Notes under the pieces: generated by a model
The model's input: the letters and a program-made list of their open reading frames with translations, nothing else
Told to the model about the DNA's origin: nothing
Database searches by the model: none
Assembly (NCBI RefSeq): GCF_049852125.1
Contig: NZ_CP187532.1
Location: 2,852,001-2,916,000, forward strand
Origin: Senimuribacter sp049852125
GTDB taxonomy: Bacteria; Bacillota; Clostridia; Peptostreptococcales; Anaerovoracaceae
DNA: 64,000 nt
Reading direction: 5' to 3'
Program-made: the position numbers and the translations under genes
Shown: positions 62,160-64,000 of the stretch, in pieces
How the letters are laid out: each line of letters begins with the position of its first letter
Numbering within the stretch: the stretch's first letter is position 1

Positions 62160-63449
62160 ATGATCAAAGCAATTGTCGGCGCTAACTGGGGCGACGAGGG
62201 AAAAGGAAAAATTACAGACACATTGGCAGAAAACTGTGACATCATCGTCCGGTTTCAGGGAGGAAGCAACGCGGGACACACCATAAAGAACAACTATGGT
62301 AAGTTCGCCCTTCACATGCTGCCCTCCGGCGTCTTTTACAGTCATACCACCAGTGTGCTGGGCAACGGTGTGGCGCTGAACATCCCGAAGCTCATCGAAG
62401 AAATCAAATCTATCACAGACCGGGGTGTTCCTGCTCCAAAAGTGCTGGTTTCCGACAGAGCCCATATTGTCATGCCGTATCACATTTTGTTAGATACGTA
62501 TGAAGAGGAGCGACTGGGCGGTAAATCCTTTGGCTCAACCAAAAGCGGTATCGCGCCATGCTACTCTGATAAATACGCGAAAATCGGATTTCAGGTCAAC
62601 GAGCTATTTATGCCGGAAGACCAGCTGCTGGAAAAGCTGGAGAATGTGTGTACCCTGAAGAACGTAGTAATCGAGCATCTCTATCATAAGCCTGCACTGA
62701 AGCCGGAAGATCTTCTGCAAACTATGAGAGAATACAAGGAAATGATCAAACCATATGTTGCTAACACTTCCGCATATTTAGGCAAGGCTGTCAAAGAAGG
62801 GAAAAATATTCTCCTGGAAGGACAGCTGGGCGCGCTGAAGGATACAGATCACGGTATCTACCCCATGGTCACATCTTCTTCTACGCTGGCCGCCTTCGGC
62901 GCTGTAGGCGCAGGCATTCCGCCATACGAAATCAAAGATGTTGTCACCGTAGTCAAAGCCTACTCATCAGCTGTAGGCGCAGGCGCTTTCGTCAGCGAGC
63001 TATTTGGCGAAGAAGCGGATGAGCTGAGAAAACGCGGTGGAGACGGCGGCGAATTTGGCGCTACTACAGGCCGGCCGCGCAGAGTCGGCTGGTTTGACGC
63101 AGTTGCTACCCGCTACGGCTGCCGCATGCAGGGTACGACAGAAGTCGCTTTGACGGTCATCGATCCGCTGGGTTATCTGGAGGAAATCCCAATCTGCGTA
63201 GGCTACGATATCAATGGAGAAGAACATCAGGATTTTCCAAATACCACCTATTTATATCAGGCAAAGCCAATTCTAAAGACATTGCCTGGCTGGAAATGCG
63301 ACGTCACAGGCATCCGTCGGTGGGAAGACCTTCCAAAGGAATGTCAGGAATACGTCAATGAAATCGAGCGGCAGCTGGGGTTCCCAATTACGATGGTTTC
63401 TAACGGTCCAGGCCGCGATGATATCATCCCACGCCAACCGCTGATCTAA
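62160..63449 (+). CDS. purA: Adenylosuccinate synthetase
   Basis: ATG 62160 lies 8 nt after AGGAG; the upstream GTG 62151 is part of the SD. The 429-residue enzyme starts IKAIVGANWGDEGKGKITD (GTP-binding loop). It has FQGGSNAGHTI, LLEGQLGALKDTDHGIYPMV and GATTGRPRRVGWFD. It forms adenylosuccinate from IMP, aspartate and GTP. The order purB-purA fits a single operon. One substitution relative to the usual WGDEGKGK is absent, so the motif is intact. Confidence 0.95.
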   Translation: MIKAIVGANWGDEGKGKITDTLAENCDIIVRFQGGSNAGHTIKNNYGKFALHMLPSGVFYSHTTSVLGNGVALNIPKLIEEIKSITDRGVPAPKVLVSDRAHIVMPYHILLDTYEEERLGGKSFGSTKSGIAPCYSDKYAKIGFQVNELFMPEDQLLEKLENVCTLKNVVIEHLYHKPALKPEDLLQTMREYKEMIKPYVANTSAYLGKAVKEGKNILLEGQLGALKDTDHGIYPMVTSSSTLAAFGAVGAGIPPYEIKDVVTVVKAYSSAVGAGAFVSELFGEEADELRKRGGDGGEFGATTGRPRRVGWFDAVATRYGCRMQGTTEVALTVIDPLGYLEEIPICVGYDINGEEHQDFPNTTYLYQAKPILKTLPGWKCDVTGIRRWEDLPKECQEYVNEIERQLGFPITMVSNGPGRDDIIPRQPLI

Positions 63450-63530
63450 AGGCAACAGTTGTATTTTACGGCTGCATGACACAGCAATTGCGTCTCAGCC
63501 GAATATATAATAAGGAAAGGATTTATTCAA

Positions 63531-64000
63531 GTGTACAAGGAAGCAATCAGACCCGCTTGGGCCGAAATCAATCTAAGCAATCTGGATTACAACATCAAAA
63601 GCATCAAAGCCAAGGTAGGACCTGGCAAAGAGATAATCGGCGTTATCAAAGCCGACGGCTACGGACACGGAAGTGTTATGTGCGCTGAGGTTTTGAGACT
63701 GAACGATGTGAAAACCTTTGCGATCGCAACTCTGCAGGAAGCGATCACTCTCCGTGAAGCGGGTGCGAAAGAGGAAATTATCATGCTGGGTCTTACCCCG
63801 GACATGTATGCGAACACCATCGTGGAATACGATATTACCCCGGTCGTCTGTAACTCTATCAACGCAAAAGCAATGAGCGACGCTGCTGCAAAAGCAGGTA
63901 AAACCGTATCCGGTCTTATCGCCGTAGATACTGGTATGGGACGTATCGGATATCTGGCTGATGATATCGAAAACGCCATCTTTGATATTAAGAAAATCGC
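63531..64000 (+). CDS. alr: Alanine racemase (5' part)
   Basis: GTG 63531 follows AAGGAAAGG (63512-63520). The visible 156 codons show the alanine racemase opening RPAWAEINLSNLDYNIKSIK, the PLP lysine in IGVIKADGYGHGSVM and VDTGMGRIGY. The enzyme interconverts L- and D-alanine for the cell wall. It runs off the end of the window. Note that a chromosomal D-Ala supply gene lies 23 kb from an ICE that replaces D-Ala-D-Ala; this is only proximity. Confidence 0.92.
   Translation, partial: MYKEAIRPAWAEINLSNLDYNIKSIKAKVGPGKEIIGVIKADGYGHGSVMCAEVLRLNDVKTFAIATLQEAITLREAGAKEEIIMLGLTPDMYANTIVEYDITPVVCNSINAKAMSDAAAKAGKTVSGLIAVDTGMGRIGYLADDIENAIFDIKKI

Noticed and set aside
63531..64000. alr considered as a vanT-type racemase linked to resistance
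   Set aside because: It lacks an N-terminal membrane domain, lies in a purB-purA chromosomal context and has the standard Alr opening.

Overview
The window is mostly one integrative and conjugative element (ICE) of the Tn1549/CTn family, from base 1 to roughly base 50,030-50,160, followed by about 14 kb of chromosome. The left end of the element lies outside the window. The host looks like an anaerobic, butyrate-forming member of the Clostridia: it has a butyryl-CoA:acetate-type CoA-transferase, an ECF sigma/DUF4179 pair, purB-purA-alr and strong Shine-Dalgarno sequences throughout. A more precise assignment (for example Anaerovoracaceae) would be a guess.

ICE backbone, left part (1-14.4 kb): the C-terminus of a VirB4-type ATPase, a large M23 + NlpC/P60 cell-wall hydrolase, DUF4315 and DUF4366 proteins, and a giant thioester/CnaB adhesin fused in frame to its own class B sortase. 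An AbiE-type toxin-antitoxin pair behind two 30-bp palindromes comes next, then a nucleotide-metabolism trio (DUF1599-like, divergent ThyX, dUTPase), then an XRE regulator divergent from a SLOG-domain protein.

Cargo 1 (14.5-19.0 kb) is a run of small, more AT-rich genes: VOC, NUDIX, inositol monophosphatase-like, two DUF3795 proteins, TIGR04076, PNPOx-like and DUF3788. The DNA-processing module (19.1-27.4 kb) holds DUF3789, topoisomerase III, a Cys-rich VLP protein, accessory proteins sharing a C-terminal tail, MobC, CD1845, DUF3849 and a MOBP-type relaxase.

Cargo 2 (27.5-46.7 kb) holds a MerR/ABC exporter, a MerR-GyrI regulator with a 19-bp-spacer promoter driving trmO and a GNAT gene, AraC regulators, a complete vanD-type glycopeptide-resistance cluster (vanR-vanS-vanY-vanH-vanD-vanX), and a two-component system divergent from a lantibiotic-immunity-type ABC transporter. 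Four 11-bp direct repeats sit at the ABC promoter. Glycopeptides and many lantibiotics both act on lipid II or its peptide, so the element carries two envelope defences side by side.

The right end (46.8-50.2 kb) has an attenuator-like leader, a sigma-like regulator, an excisionase, a tyrosine integrase and three ATTAGCAA repeats, followed by an intact tRNA-Arg(CCT) and a decayed second tRNA-Arg(CCT). The chromosome then carries the CoA-transferase, two MacB-like fused ABC transporters, a DUF362 ferredoxin-like protein, the ECF/anti-sigma pair, purB, purA and the start of alr.

The least expected observation is that several backbone genes have no ATG/GTG/TTG at the position set by a strong Shine-Dalgarno sequence. 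They appear to start at ATC, ATC, ATT and perhaps ATA.
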